Below are positions 52,171 to 63,210 of a DNA stretch of 64,000 bases, piece after piece. Within the stretch, counting starts at the first letter, position 1; each line of letters starts with the position of its first letter. Source of the stretch: Pseudomonas sp. GM74. Lineage in GTDB: Bacteria > Pseudomonadota > Gammaproteobacteria > Pseudomonadales > Pseudomonadaceae. Position numbers and translations under genes: made by a program. The DNA is taken from positions 1 to 64,000 of the forward strand of contig NZ_AKJG01000044.1 in NCBI RefSeq assembly GCF_000282455.1, given 5' to 3'. Below the pieces are notes generated by a model, which had not been told where the DNA came from, ran no database searches, and was given only the letters and a program-made list of their open reading frames with translations.

Positions 52171-53580
52171 ATGATCCGCACCTATTTTGATGAGATGTAC
52201 GATGCCGGCGGCCAGGTCCGCCCGCATTATCGGGAGTTTGCCCGTTGGCTGGCCGAGACGCCTGACGAGCTTCTGGCACAACGGCGACGCGAGGCCGATC
52301 TGCTGTTTCATCGCGCCGGGATTACTTTCACGCTCTACGGGGACGAGCAGGGCACAGAACGCCTGATCCCCTTCGACACCATCCCCCGCAGCATCCCCGC
52401 CAGCGAATGGCGGATTGTCGAACGCGGTTGCGTCCAGCGGGTCAAGGCGTTGAACATGTTCCTCGCCGATCTCTACCACGAGCAGCGCATTATCAAGGCC
52501 GGCATCATTCCGGCCGAGCAGGTGCTGGCCAACGAGCAGTACCAGTTGGCGATGCAAGGGCTGGATCTGCACCGCGATATCTACTCGCACATCTCCGGCG
52601 TCGACCTTGTGCGCGACGGCGACGGCACCTACTACGTGCTCGAAGACAATCTGCGAACACCGAGCGGCGTCAGCTACATGCTCGAAGACCGCAAGATGAT
52701 GATGCGCCTGTTCCCCGAGCTGTTCGCGGCGCAACGCATCGCCCCCATCGACCACTACCCGAACCTGCTGCTCGACACCCTGAAAAGCTCAAGCCCGATC
52801 GATAACCCGAGCGTGGTGGTGCTGACGCCGGGGCGCTTCAACAGTGCGTTCTTCGAACATGCGTTCCTGGCGCGGGAAATGGGCGTGGAACTGGTGGAGG
52901 GCGCGGACCTGTTCGTGCGTGACGACAAAGTCTACATGCGGACCACCGACGGGCCGAAAGCGGTCGACGTGATTTATCGTCGACTCGACGATGCGTTCCT
53001 CGATCCTCTGGCGTTCAACCCGGAATCGATGCTCGGCGTGCCGGGGCTGCTGTCGTCCTACCGTTCCGGCAACGTGGTGCTGGCTAATGCCATCGGCACG
53101 GGGGTAGCGGACGACAAGTCGGTGTATCCGTTCGTTACCGACATGATCCGTTTCTACCTGGACGAAGAACCGATCCTGAAGAACGTTCCTACGTGGCAAT
53201 GCCGTAATCCGTCTGAGCTTTCCCACGTACTGGCCAATCTTCCAGAACTGGTGGTCAAGGAAACCCAAGGCTCCGGCGGGTACGGAATGCTGGTGGGGCC
53301 GGCGGCGACGGCAGCGGAAATCGAAGCCTTCCGCGCGCGGATCATCGCCAAGCCCCATGCCTATATCGCGCAACCGACGCTGTCGCTGTCGACCTGTCCG
53401 ACCTTTGTCGAAAACGGCATTGCGCCACGCCATATCGACTTGCGGCCGTTTGTCCTGTCGGGTCGTGAAACCCGGGTCGTGCCCGGCGGCTTGACCCGTG
53501 TTGCCCTGCGCGAAGGCTCCCTGGTGGTCAACTCCTCCCAGGGCGGCGGAACCAAGGACACCTGGGTGGTCGAGGATTAA
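52171..53580 (+). CDS. Circularly permuted ATP-grasp protein
   Basis: A 469-aa cytosolic protein of the circularly permuted ATP-grasp type (DUF404/DUF407 family). It begins FDEMYDAGGQVRPHY and carries HRDIYSHISGVDLVRDGDG and YYVLEDNLRTPSGVSYMLE near 145-180 and the nucleotide-binding ELVVKETQGSGGYGMLVGP near 370-390. ATP-grasp enzymes join a carboxylate to an amine through an acyl-phosphate. The family is predicted to form peptide or amide bonds, always beside alpha-E and transglutaminase-like proteins, as here. Substrate unknown. Upstream lie an RpoN promoter and an NtrC-like site; 12 bp separate it from the next gene. Confidence 0.93.
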   Translation: MIRTYFDEMYDAGGQVRPHYREFARWLAETPDELLAQRRREADLLFHRAGITFTLYGDEQGTERLIPFDTIPRSIPASEWRIVERGCVQRVKALNMFLADLYHEQRIIKAGIIPAEQVLANEQYQLAMQGLDLHRDIYSHISGVDLVRDGDGTYYVLEDNLRTPSGVSYMLEDRKMMMRLFPELFAAQRIAPIDHYPNLLLDTLKSSSPIDNPSVVVLTPGRFNSAFFEHAFLAREMGVELVEGADLFVRDDKVYMRTTDGPKAVDVIYRRLDDAFLDPLAFNPESMLGVPGLLSSYRSGNVVLANAIGTGVADDKSVYPFVTDMIRFYLDEEPILKNVPTWQCRNPSELSHVLANLPELVVKETQGSGGYGMLVGPAATAAEIEAFRARIIAKPHAYIAQPTLSLSTCPTFVENGIAPRHIDLRPFVLSGRETRVVPGGLTRVALREGSLVVNSSQGGGTKDTWVVED

Positions 53581-53592
53581 AGGAAGCCTGTC

Positions 53593-54543
53593 ATGTTAAG
53601 TAGAACTGCCTCGGATCTGTATTGGATGTCGCGTTACCTGGAGCGGGCGGAAAACCTCGCACGGATGCTCGACATCAGCTATTCGCTGTCGCTGATGCCG
53701 CAGGACGGACGTGGCGACGGTTTGCACGAACTGGCCATGCCGCTGTTGATCACCGGCACCCTGGACGATTACCTGGAGCGCCATGGTGAGCTGCATGCCG
53801 AACGGCTGCTGCATTTTTTCGCCCTGGATGCGGCCAACCCGGCGAGCATCTACAGCTGTCTCGGTGCCGCACGGGCCAGCGCCCATGCGGTGCGTGGGCG
53901 TATCACCGCCGACATGTGGGAAAACATCAACGCCACCTGGCTGGAAATTCGCGGCATCGCCGAACAGGGCCTCAGTCGCTACGGCATGAGCCGTTTCTGC
54001 GAGTGGATCAAGGAGCGTTCCCACCTGTTCCGGGGCGCGTCCTACGGCACCATCATGCGTAACGATGCGTTTCGCTTCATTCGCCTGGGGACCTTTATCG
54101 AACGGGCGGACAACACCTTGCGCCTGCTCGATGCCCGCTACGAAATGGCCGGCGACCAGGCCGAAGCGGTCAGCGATGGCACCGCTCACGCGTATTACCA
54201 ATGGAGCGCGTTGCTGCGGGCTTTGTCGTCGTTCGAGGCCTATACGGAAATCTACCGCGACGCTCCCGGCGCCCGGCATGTCGCCGAGTTGCTGTTGCTG
54301 CGGGCCGATGTGCCGCGATCCCTGCGCGCCTGCACCGAAGAAATCGACCAGATCCTCGCGCAATTGCCGGGGGCCAACGGTCGCCCCGCACAACGCCTGG
54401 CGGCAGAAATGGACGCACGCCTGCGCTACACCGGCATCCATGAAATTCTCGAAGAAGGCCTGCACGCCTGGCTGACCGAGTTCATCCCGCTGGTGCGCCA
54501 GTTGGGTAACGCGATTCACAGTTCTTATCTGGAGGCCGCATGA
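53593..54543 (+). CDS. Alpha-E domain protein
   Basis: A 316-aa all-helical protein of the alpha-E (DUF403) family. The N-terminal signature MLSRTASDLYWMSRYLERAENLARMLD (given in part: SDLYWMSRYLERAENLAR) is typical, with conserved Arg/Glu residues in helices (GTFIERADNTLRLLDARYE). No enzyme activity is established; it is always found with the permuted ATP-grasp protein and probably acts as partner. Overlaps the transglutaminase gene by 4 bp, so the three proteins are translationally linked. Confidence 0.93.
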   Translation: MLSRTASDLYWMSRYLERAENLARMLDISYSLSLMPQDGRGDGLHELAMPLLITGTLDDYLERHGELHAERLLHFFALDAANPASIYSCLGAARASAHAVRGRITADMWENINATWLEIRGIAEQGLSRYGMSRFCEWIKERSHLFRGASYGTIMRNDAFRFIRLGTFIERADNTLRLLDARYEMAGDQAEAVSDGTAHAYYQWSALLRALSSFEAYTEIYRDAPGARHVAELLLLRADVPRSLRACTEEIDQILAQLPGANGRPAQRLAAEMDARLRYTGIHEILEEGLHAWLTEFIPLVRQLGNAIHSSYLEAA

Positions 54544-55349
54544 GACTTTCCATTAGCCACGAGACCACCTATCACTACGAAGACAAGGTGCGGGCGAGCA
54601 TCCAGTACCTGCGCCTTACTCCCCACGACAGCGAGCGCCAGCACGTGCTCAGCTGGCAGCTCGACCTGCCGCGTCCGGTGCGGGCGCAGCTCGATCCGTT
54701 CGGCAACATCCTGCATGTGCTGACCATGGACGAGCCCCACGAGGCGATAATCATCGGCGCCCGTGGCCAGGTCGATATCGACGAATGGCGTGAGGCCGAG
54801 CACGAGAGCCAGTCGGCGCTGCCGTTTCTGCGCTTTACCCGTTTGACCGAAGCCGACGCCGCTCTGCGTGCGTTCGCCGAGAAGGAGTGCAAGCAACGCC
54901 GCGATCGCACGGCGCTGATCGATCTGATGCATGGCCTCAACCAGCATATGACTTACACGCCGGGCTCCACGGAAGTGGATACCAGCGCGGCCCAGGCCTT
55001 TGCCGGACGCGCCGGCGTGTGTCAGGACCACACCCACGCGTTTCTCGCCTGCACCCGCAGCCTGGGCATTCCGGCTCGATATGTGTCGGGCTACCTGTAC
55101 AGCGAAAACAGCGAACACCTGGCCAGTCACGCCTGGGCCGAAGCCTGGCTGGATGACGCCTGGTACAGCTTCGACGTGACCAATGAACTGGCTCGGCCGG
55201 AACGCCACCTGAAACTGGCGGTGGGCCTGGATTACCTGGATGCTTGCCCGGTGCGCGGGATGCGCCGGGGCGGAGGGTGTGAGCAGATGCACGCCAAGGT
55301 GCTGGTCTCACCGACGCCCGCGCCGGTGATTTCAGTGCAGCAGCAGTAG
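54540..55349 (+). CDS. Transglutaminase-like cysteine peptidase-fold protein
   Basis: A 269-aa protein with a bacterial transglutaminase N-terminal domain (about 1-80) and a catalytic transglutaminase-like domain. The Cys-His-Asp triad is complete: GVCQDHTHAF (Cys about 161), SHAWAEAW (His about 197) and FDVTN (Asp about 212). No signal peptide. Such proteins hydrolyse amide bonds or transfer acyl groups; here it likely trims or reverses the bond made by the ATP-grasp partner. It is the last gene of the operon. Confidence 0.93.
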   Translation: MRLSISHETTYHYEDKVRASIQYLRLTPHDSERQHVLSWQLDLPRPVRAQLDPFGNILHVLTMDEPHEAIIIGARGQVDIDEWREAEHESQSALPFLRFTRLTEADAALRAFAEKECKQRRDRTALIDLMHGLNQHMTYTPGSTEVDTSAAQAFAGRAGVCQDHTHAFLACTRSLGIPARYVSGYLYSENSEHLASHAWAEAWLDDAWYSFDVTNELARPERHLKLAVGLDYLDACPVRGMRRGGGCEQMHAKVLVSPTPAPVISVQQQ

Positions 55350-55368
55350 GCGGGATACCAAAGAACCC

Positions 55369-55396
55369 TGTGGGAGCGAGCAAGCTCGCTCCCTCA
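55369..55396. repeat. Collapsed REP palindrome
   Basis: TGTGGGAGCGAGCAAGCTCGCTCCCTCA forms a compact hairpin of the GAGC sub-type. It stands between the convergent transglutaminase and cytochrome genes, 20 bp from the former's stop codon. Confidence 0.8.
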
Positions 55397-55408
55397 AAGA
55401 ATTCGGTG

Positions 55409-56230
55409 TCAGGGCTTCACCTTGCGCCCGACCATATGTTGCAAATACCCCACCAACATCCCCAGATCTCCATCCGGCAACACCTCGGCCGAGAACCCGG
55501 GCATCTTCGCCTGCGGCCACTGGCGCAAGCTCTGTGGATCGCGAATGTAGCGCTTGAGGAAGTCCGCGCCGAAGTACTCGGTCGGGTTGTACGGAATATT
55601 CAGGTCCGGCCCGAATTGCGCATCCCCGGCGCCATTGAGTCGATGGCAGGCCAGGCAATTTTTCTGGAACAACGCAAAGCCCTTGTTCACAGGATCATCC
55701 GCCTTCAAGGCCGGATCGGGCAGCAGGGCAGGGAAGCGCTCGGCCACGGGCGCCAGGCGTTTGATGCTCGCCACCTGGAACGGCCATTGTTCGGGGCTGA
55801 TGTTGCCAGCCTGCGGGTTGCTCCAGACCAGATAGAACGGCCCGGCGCCCGGCTTGCCTTCCGATAGCGGCGGCCAGGGTTTGGCCGGGTCTTCAATCGC
55901 CAGCCACGCCTGTGCCCCCTGGGTATTGAGCAACGGCGCCGCGGTCATTTCGGCGGCAAAGCCATCCAGGGCCACGGCTTGCAGATGGTCTTCAGGCTTG
56001 ATGCCGGTCAGCAGTGCGGACAGCGGCACGGCGCGGTAACTCATGTCCCGTTTGTAGGAAACGTCGTTGCTGATGTCGATGGTTTGAACCTGAGGATGCT
56101 TGAGCAATTGCTCGGTCTGCCAGGTGCGACTGTTCGCGCCCAGTTCCAGGTTCAACTGTGCGGCATACAGGGGCGAGCCGAACAGCATGGCCCCGAGCAG
56201 AATGAGCATTTTCAAGTGATCGCCGTCCAT
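55409..56230 (-). CDS. Exported cytochrome c with an N-terminal molybdopterin-oxidoreductase-like fold
   Basis: A 273-aa secreted c-type cytochrome. A signal peptide (MLILLGAMLFGSPLYA) is followed by a ~150-aa domain (LNLELGANSRTWQTEQLLKHP ... RAVPLSALLTGI, quoted in part) that resembles the sulfite-oxidase-like fold but shows no evident cofactor Cys, and then a cytochrome c domain with CLACH near 190 and a Met ligand candidate in AKMPGF. It probably takes part in periplasmic electron transfer. The ATG at 56230 is the longest frame; a start at 56209 (MLILLG) or TTG 56215 would give a cleaner signal peptide. Confidence 0.82.
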   Translation of the reverse strand: MDGDHLKMLILLGAMLFGSPLYAAQLNLELGANSRTWQTEQLLKHPQVQTIDISNDVSYKRDMSYRAVPLSALLTGIKPEDHLQAVALDGFAAEMTAAPLLNTQGAQAWLAIEDPAKPWPPLSEGKPGAGPFYLVWSNPQAGNISPEQWPFQVASIKRLAPVAERFPALLPDPALKADDPVNKGFALFQKNCLACHRLNGAGDAQFGPDLNIPYNPTEYFGADFLKRYIRDPQSLRQWPQAKMPGFSAEVLPDGDLGMLVGYLQHMVGRKVKP

Positions 56231-56342
56231 GTCGTGTGCAAGTGCCGCAAGATTGGCACAGCCACGCTGGCCCGGGTAGCGGGCCAGTCACATTTTGAGA
56301 GTGGCAATTCAAAAACTGTGACGCCGTATCTTTTAGACGCGA

Positions 56343-56438
56343 CTAGCCGATGACTTTGGTCAGATTCGGCAATATCAACAACAGCGTGGTGGCGAAAAGG
56401 ATGAGCCCGGCTTGACGTACTTTCGATTGTTTGAACAT
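56343..56438 (-). CDS. 31-aa single-helix membrane peptide
   Basis: A short frame, MFKQSKVRQAGLILFATTLL through NLTKVIG, encodes a basic N-terminus and one hydrophobic helix with a polar tail. AAGG is placed upstream of the ATG, and the pattern resembles other small membrane proteins of pseudomonads. Whether it is translated is not known. Confidence 0.5.
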   Translation of the reverse strand: MFKQSKVRQAGLILFATTLLLILPNLTKVIG

Positions 56439-56824
56439 GGCTTGACCGCCTTTTTTGTTATTTCCTGATGCCTGCCCGCATAGCTCCATGATGGCAGCGC
56501 GTTGCACTTCCTGTAGTGACGAGCGCCTCGGCAAAACCCGACGACAACTTCGTACAAGTTCACCTTAGAGCCCGCGCTGCGCTTGGTTTAGATCCATTTC
56601 GTATGGTGTTGTTACGATTTGCTTTAAAAAAGGCATGAGGCCTATTGCCAGCTTCTTTGGCGCCCGTTGGCTAGACAGCTTGGGGTCCTGAATGGTAGCT
56701 GACTACCGTCCGTCTGAGCGTGAGCGTCAACGTCTGTGAGCGCTGCGGTCATTGAATCAAACGCGGCTCGGGCCAAGAGTGGGCACTCGGTATTTACCCA
56801 CCTGCATTGCGGTTCGAGGACGTC
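56439..56824. other. Intergenic gap upstream of the thiolase gene
   Basis: A 386-bp gap between the small-peptide gene and the thiolase gene. It should contain the promoter of the beta-oxidation operon; short dyads such as GGCATGAGGCCTATTGCC (56633) occur. No confident promoter or gene assignment. Confidence 0.45.
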
Positions 56825-58030
56825 ATGACCCAAGCATTGATTTTCGACGCGTTACGCACGCCCCGTGGTAAAGGCAAGGCCGATGGCGCCTTGCACAGCG
56901 TCAAACCGGTGAACCTGGTTGCCGGTTTGCTCACCGCACTGCAACAGCGCACGGCGCTGGACACCAGCCAGGTCGATGACGTGGTGCTCGGCTGCGTGAC
57001 ACCGATCGGCGATCAAGGTTCCGACATCGCCAAGACCGCCGCTCAGGTGGCCGACTGGGATGTCAGCGTGGCGGGGGTACAGATCAACCGGTTCTGTGCT
57101 TCGGGACTGGAGGCTGTGAATCTCGGCGCGATGAAAGTGCGCTCCGGCTTCGAAGACCTGGTGGTGGTCGGTGGTGTCGAGTCGATGTCCCGGGTGCCGA
57201 TGGGCAGCGATGGCGGGGCCTGGGCGCTGGACCCGGCGACCAACCTGCACAGTCACTTCACGCCACAGGGTGTGGGCGCCGACCTGATCGCCACCCTTGA
57301 AGGCTTCAGCCGTCAGGACGTCGATGCCTACGCCCTGCATTCCCAGCAAAAGGCTGCGCGGGCGCGGGCCGACGGTTCGTTCAACAAGTCGCTGGTGCCG
57401 GTGCAGGACCAGAACGGCATCATCCTGCTCGATCACGATGAGTTCATCCGCGCCGAATCGACCCTGGAAGGCCTGGGCAAGCTCAAGCCAAGTTTCGAGA
57501 TGATGGGGCAGATGGGCTTCGATGCCACCGCGTTGCGGGTCTACAGCCATGTCGAGCGGATCAACCATGTGCACACCCCCGGCAACAGTTCCGGGATTGT
57601 CGATGGCGCGGCGCTGATGCTCATCGGCTCTGAAGCCAAGGGCCGGGCGCTGGGTTTGCAGCCCCGGGCGCGGATTGTCGCCACGGCAGTCACCAGCACC
57701 GATCCGACCATCATGCTCACCGGCCCCGCGCCGGCGACCCGCAAGGCGTTGGCCAAGGCCGGGCTGCGGGTCGAAGACATCGATCTGTTCGAGGTCAACG
57801 AGGCGTTCGCTTCAGTGGTGTTGAAATTCATCAAGGACATGGCCGTGGATCCGGACAAGGTCAATGTCAACGGCGGCTCAATCGCCATGGGCCACCCGCT
57901 GGGCGCCACCGGTTGCGCCATTCTCGGCACGCTGCTCGATGAGCTGGAAGCCCGACGCCTGCGTTATGGTCTCGCGACCCTGTGTGTCGGCGGCGGCATG
58001 GGCATTGCCACCATCATCGAACGCCTCTGA
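56825..58030 (+). CDS. Acetyl-CoA C-acyltransferase (thiolase)
   Basis: A 401-aa thiolase that cleaves 3-ketoacyl-CoA with CoA. The acyl-carrying Cys is in [15 protein letters not shown] (about 91), the general-base His in [14 protein letters not shown] (about 358), and the second Cys in TLCVGGGMG (about 388). The ATG at 56825 is preceded by GAGGA. It is followed 25 bp later by a multifunctional FadB/FadJ-type gene, forming a beta-oxidation pair distinct from the main fadBA. Confidence 0.94.
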   Translation: MTQALIFDALRTPRGKGKADGALHSVKPVNLVAGLLTALQQRTALDTSQVDDVVLGCVTPIGDQGSDIAKTAAQVADWDVSVAGVQINRFCASGLEAVNLGAMKVRSGFEDLVVVGGVESMSRVPMGSDGGAWALDPATNLHSHFTPQGVGADLIATLEGFSRQDVDAYALHSQQKAARARADGSFNKSLVPVQDQNGIILLDHDEFIRAESTLEGLGKLKPSFEMMGQMGFDATALRVYSHVERINHVHTPGNSSGIVDGAALMLIGSEAKGRALGLQPRARIVATAVTSTDPTIMLTGPAPATRKALAKAGLRVEDIDLFEVNEAFASVVLKFIKDMAVDPDKVNVNGGSIAMGHPLGATGCAILGTLLDELEARRLRYGLATLCVGGGMGIATIIERL

Positions 58031-58054
58031 GCCCGGACTTCAAGGAACCCCGTT

Positions 58055-60199
<2,145 letters not shown>

Positions 60200-60294
60200 G
60201 GGGGAGAGGATGCATTTCGGGGCTTGCCTTGTCACAGCGTTTCAAGGCAGGCTCTGGGGTGTGCATTATTCCCATCACGTGTCAGGTATTTTTT

Positions 60295-61023
60295 ATGTCG
60301 TTACGCATCTGCATTCTGGAAACCGACCACCTGCGTCCGGAATTGGTTGACCAATATCAGGGCTACGGGCAGATGTTCAAACACCTGTTTTCGCAGCAAC
60401 CGATTGCCGCCGATTTCACGGTCTACAACGTGGTGCAGGGTGAATACCCAAGCGACGACCTGACGTTCGACGCCTACCTGGTGACGGGCAGCAAGGCCGA
60501 CTCCTTCGGCACCGACCCGTGGATCGAAACCCTCAAGAAATATCTGTTGACCCGCTACGAGCGCGGCGACAAATTGCTGGGCGTCTGCTTCGGTCATCAG
60601 TTGCTGGCGTTGCTGCTCGGTGGCAAGAGTGAGCGTGCGACCCAGGGCTGGGGCGTCGGCACCCACAACTACAAATTGGCCGCCAAGGCGCCATGGATGA
60701 ACCCGGTGCGCGAAGAACTGACGCTGCTGATCAGCCACCAGGACCAGGTCACGTCGCTACCGGAGAACGCCACGGTCATCGCCTCCAGCGATTTCTGCCC
60801 GTATGCCGCCTATCACATCAACGATCAGGTGTTGTGCTTCCAGGGGCATCCGGAATTCATCCACGACTACTCCCGTGCCCTGCTGGAGATTCGCCAACAG
60901 GCACTGGGCGAGCAAGTCTACTCCAAGGGTATCGCGAGCCTGGAACAGGAGCACCACGGCACCACGGTTGCCGAGTGGATGATGCGGTTTGTCGCGCACA
61001 AGCCAACAGCTGTCAAAGGCTGA
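60295..61023 (+). CDS. Class I glutamine amidotransferase-like protein
   Basis: A 242-aa protein of the GATase-1 family. The nucleophile Cys is in GVCFGHQLLALLLGG (about 98), and the His-Glu pair in FQGHPEFIHDY near 183-190, so the triad is complete. It resembles standalone glutamine amidotransferases annotated as putative amidotransferase or gamma-glutamyl hydrolase, such as the PuuD/PauD type; substrate uncertain. I chose ATG 60295 (MSLRICILETDHLRP); the longer frame lacks a ribosome binding site. Confidence 0.88.
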   Translation: MSLRICILETDHLRPELVDQYQGYGQMFKHLFSQQPIAADFTVYNVVQGEYPSDDLTFDAYLVTGSKADSFGTDPWIETLKKYLLTRYERGDKLLGVCFGHQLLALLLGGKSERATQGWGVGTHNYKLAAKAPWMNPVREELTLLISHQDQVTSLPENATVIASSDFCPYAAYHINDQVLCFQGHPEFIHDYSRALLEIRQQALGEQVYSKGIASLEQEHHGTTVAEWMMRFVAHKPTAVKG

Positions 61024-61028
61024 AAACA

Positions 61029-61110
61029 TCGCGAGCAAGTCGGATCGCCGCACCGCCGCTCCCACATTGAAATGCGATCAACATGTGGGAGCGGGCTTGC
61101 TCGCGAATGG
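61029..61110. repeat. REP pair with the chimeric arm
   Basis: The first unit (61029-61068) contains the same extra GTCGGATCGCCGCACCG insertion in the right arm as the copy at 16901-16933; 32 consecutive bases are identical. The second unit (61084-61109) is canonical. Confidence 0.85.
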
Positions 61111-61141
61111 GGCAACCGGTTTTCACTGTGGGCACACTGTC

Positions 61142-62113
61142 CTACAGCCACCCCGACTTCTTGAAACTCGCCCACAACCCCAAACAACCCACCGTAATGA
61201 ACCCCAGCACCCCGAAATACCCGTAGTGCCAGCTCAACTCCGGCATGTTCTGGAAGTTCATCCCGTAGATCCCCGCCACTGCCGTCGGGAAGGCCAGGAT
61301 CGCCGCCCAGGCCGCAAATTTGCGTTGCACCACGCTCTGGCGTGAGGCCTCCAACAGCACCCCGACCTCAATCGTCTGGCTGGCAATATCCGCCAGAGTC
61401 GTCAGGTCTTCCATCTGCCGCGTTACATGGATCTGCACATCGCGAAAGTACGGGCGCATGTTCTTGTCGATAAACGGGAAGCTCAGCCTCTGTAACTCCT
61501 CTCCTATCTCGATCATCGGGGCCACATAACGACGCAAGCGCAAGACATCACGACGCAGGCCATGTAGCTTCTGGATGTCGTAGTCATTCAACACGCCACA
61601 TAACACATTGCCCTCCAGTTCATCGATTTCCGCGTGAATGGCTTCGCCCATCGGCTGGTAGTTTTCGATCACGAAATCGAGGATGGCATAGAGTACGAAA
61701 TCTTCCCCGTGCTCAAGCAATAGCGGACGCGCCTCACAGCGCTGTCGGACATGGGCGTAGGACGCCGAGTGACCGTTGCGCGCAGTAATGATGTAGCCAT
61801 TGCCGGCAAAGATATGCGTCTCGATGAACTTGAGTTTGCCTTCGTCCCGGATGGGGGAATAGGTCACGATGAACAGCGCATCGCCGAAGGTTTCCAGCTT
61901 CGGCCGGCTGTGCTTTTCCAGGGCGTCTTCGATGGCCAGTTCGTGCAGGTTGAACTGGCGTTGCAGATTGTAGAGTTCCTCGGCGTTCGGCTCTTCGAGG
62001 CCGATCCAGACAAAGTGCCCGGGCTTTGCCGCCCAGGCTGCGCCTTCGTCAAGGGTGATATTGGTGACTCTCTTACCGGCGCTATAAACCGCAGCAGCAA
62101 CAACTCTACCCAT
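61142..62113 (-). CDS. CorA-family divalent cation transporter
   Basis: A 323-aa member of the CorA superfamily. The large N-terminal cytoplasmic domain (about 1-255) is followed by two C-terminal membrane helices with the signature YGMNF between them near 286-290. Mg2+ or Co2+ uptake is the usual role; the acidic loop after GMN (QNMPELSWHYG) is typical. It is upstream of nothing on the same strand within 160 bp of the PlsC terminator, so it is probably monocistronic. Confidence 0.92.
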   Translation of the reverse strand: MGRVVAAAVYSAGKRVTNITLDEGAAWAAKPGHFVWIGLEEPNAEELYNLQRQFNLHELAIEDALEKHSRPKLETFGDALFIVTYSPIRDEGKLKFIETHIFAGNGYIITARNGHSASYAHVRQRCEARPLLLEHGEDFVLYAILDFVIENYQPMGEAIHAEIDELEGNVLCGVLNDYDIQKLHGLRRDVLRLRRYVAPMIEIGEELQRLSFPFIDKNMRPYFRDVQIHVTRQMEDLTTLADIASQTIEVGVLLEASRQSVVQRKFAAWAAILAFPTAVAGIYGMNFQNMPELSWHYGYFGVLGFITVGCLGLWASFKKSGWL

Positions 62114-62244
62114 GATGGTGGTTCACTTCTTTTGGCAGCTTTCAATTGGCAACGAATGCATTGGTAGTGTGGATCAGCTTAACCTCGCAGTGTTTGAGAG
62201 TCAGTTAAATCTGCCGAGTTCTGGGCAAAGACGCACAGGCAAAA

Positions 62245-62269
62245 GAAAACCCGCACCAGGCGGGTTTTC
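62245..62269 (-). terminator. Rho-independent terminator of the plsC-type gene
   Basis: GAAAACCCG and CGGGTTTTC arms with a CACCAGG loop, flanked by A and T runs on both sides, just past the PlsC-type stop codon (62274 on the minus strand). It can work in both directions. Confidence 0.88.
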
Positions 62270-62273
62270 TTTT

Positions 62274-62996
62274 TCAGGCGGCTTGCAGTTGCCGGTCCAT
62301 CGATTCGATGCATTCACGCATCTGCTCGCGGCACTGGGTGATCAGCATGGGCATGTCGTCCAGGCTCAATCCGGCGGTGGGAATCGCCGGCAACGAGCGA
62401 ATCAGGATTTTCCCGCTGCGCCAGCGGTTCAATCGCATGTGTTTGACGTAACTGCTGACACATACCGGGACGATCGGCACCCCCGCGGCAATGGCCATCT
62501 GAAAGGCGCCTTTCTTGAAGGGCAGCAAGTCCTCACCCAGGTTGCGCGTGCCTTCCGGGAAAACCCAGATCGAGGTGTCTTTGTTTTGCAGGGTGTGAGT
62601 GGTGGTCAACATCGACTTTCGCGCCTTTTGCGCATTGCCACGGTCGATCAGCACATTGCCGGCCAGCCAGAACAACTGCCCGAACAGCGGCACCCATTTC
62701 AGGCTCTTTTTGCCGATGCATACGGTACGGCGGGGCACCACATTGCCAAACACAAACAGGTCGTAGTTGGACTGGTGGTTGGCGATGATCACGCAGCTGT
62801 CGGGTTTATCCATCAACGGCCTGACTTCGGCTTTCACCCGCAAACGCAAAATACACATGGCCGGCCATGCGTACAGGCGTGCGCACAGGCGGCTATTGTC
62901 CGGATTGAATGGCCGACACAGGCCGAGAATCACTCCCAGCACACCTGCCACGATAAAGTGCAGGCCCATCAATGACATACGGAACAAAAACAGCAT
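62274..62996 (-). CDS. 1-acyl-glycerol-3-phosphate acyltransferase (PlsC)
   Basis: A 240-aa inner-membrane acyltransferase that makes phosphatidic acid from lysophosphatidic acid. The HX4D motif is NHQSNYD near 73-79 and the substrate motif FPEGTRN lies near 147-153. An N-terminal membrane helix is present. The family includes several paralogues in pseudomonads, so I leave the symbol open. Confidence 0.9.
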   Translation of the reverse strand: MLFLFRMSLMGLHFIVAGVLGVILGLCRPFNPDNSRLCARLYAWPAMCILRLRVKAEVRPLMDKPDSCVIIANHQSNYDLFVFGNVVPRRTVCIGKKSLKWVPLFGQLFWLAGNVLIDRGNAQKARKSMLTTTHTLQNKDTSIWVFPEGTRNLGEDLLPFKKGAFQMAIAAGVPIVPVCVSSYVKHMRLNRWRSGKILIRSLPAIPTAGLSLDDMPMLITQCREQMRECIESMDRQLQAA

Positions 62997-63164
62997 TTAT
63001 AGGCCCCACCGGGACAAAAGGTGGCGCAGTGTACGGATGTGCACTGTTTTCGGCAATTGCTCCCAGGGAAGTGGGGGATGGCTGATGTTTGAGCTGATGT
63101 GTCCGACTATTTGGTCAGATGCGGTCTAGAGCGGTTACAGACGTTTAACGTAGACATGTATGAA

Positions 63165-63191
63165 AAAGCCCGACACGACGGTCGGGCTTTT
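63165..63191 (-). terminator. Rho-independent terminator of the crotonase gene
   Basis: AAAAGCCCGAC and GTCGGGCTTTT arms around an ACG loop, 20 bp past the stop codon of the enoyl-CoA hydratase gene. Confidence 0.88.
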
Positions 63192-63210
63192 CGTTGCAGT
63201 AGAACCGGGC

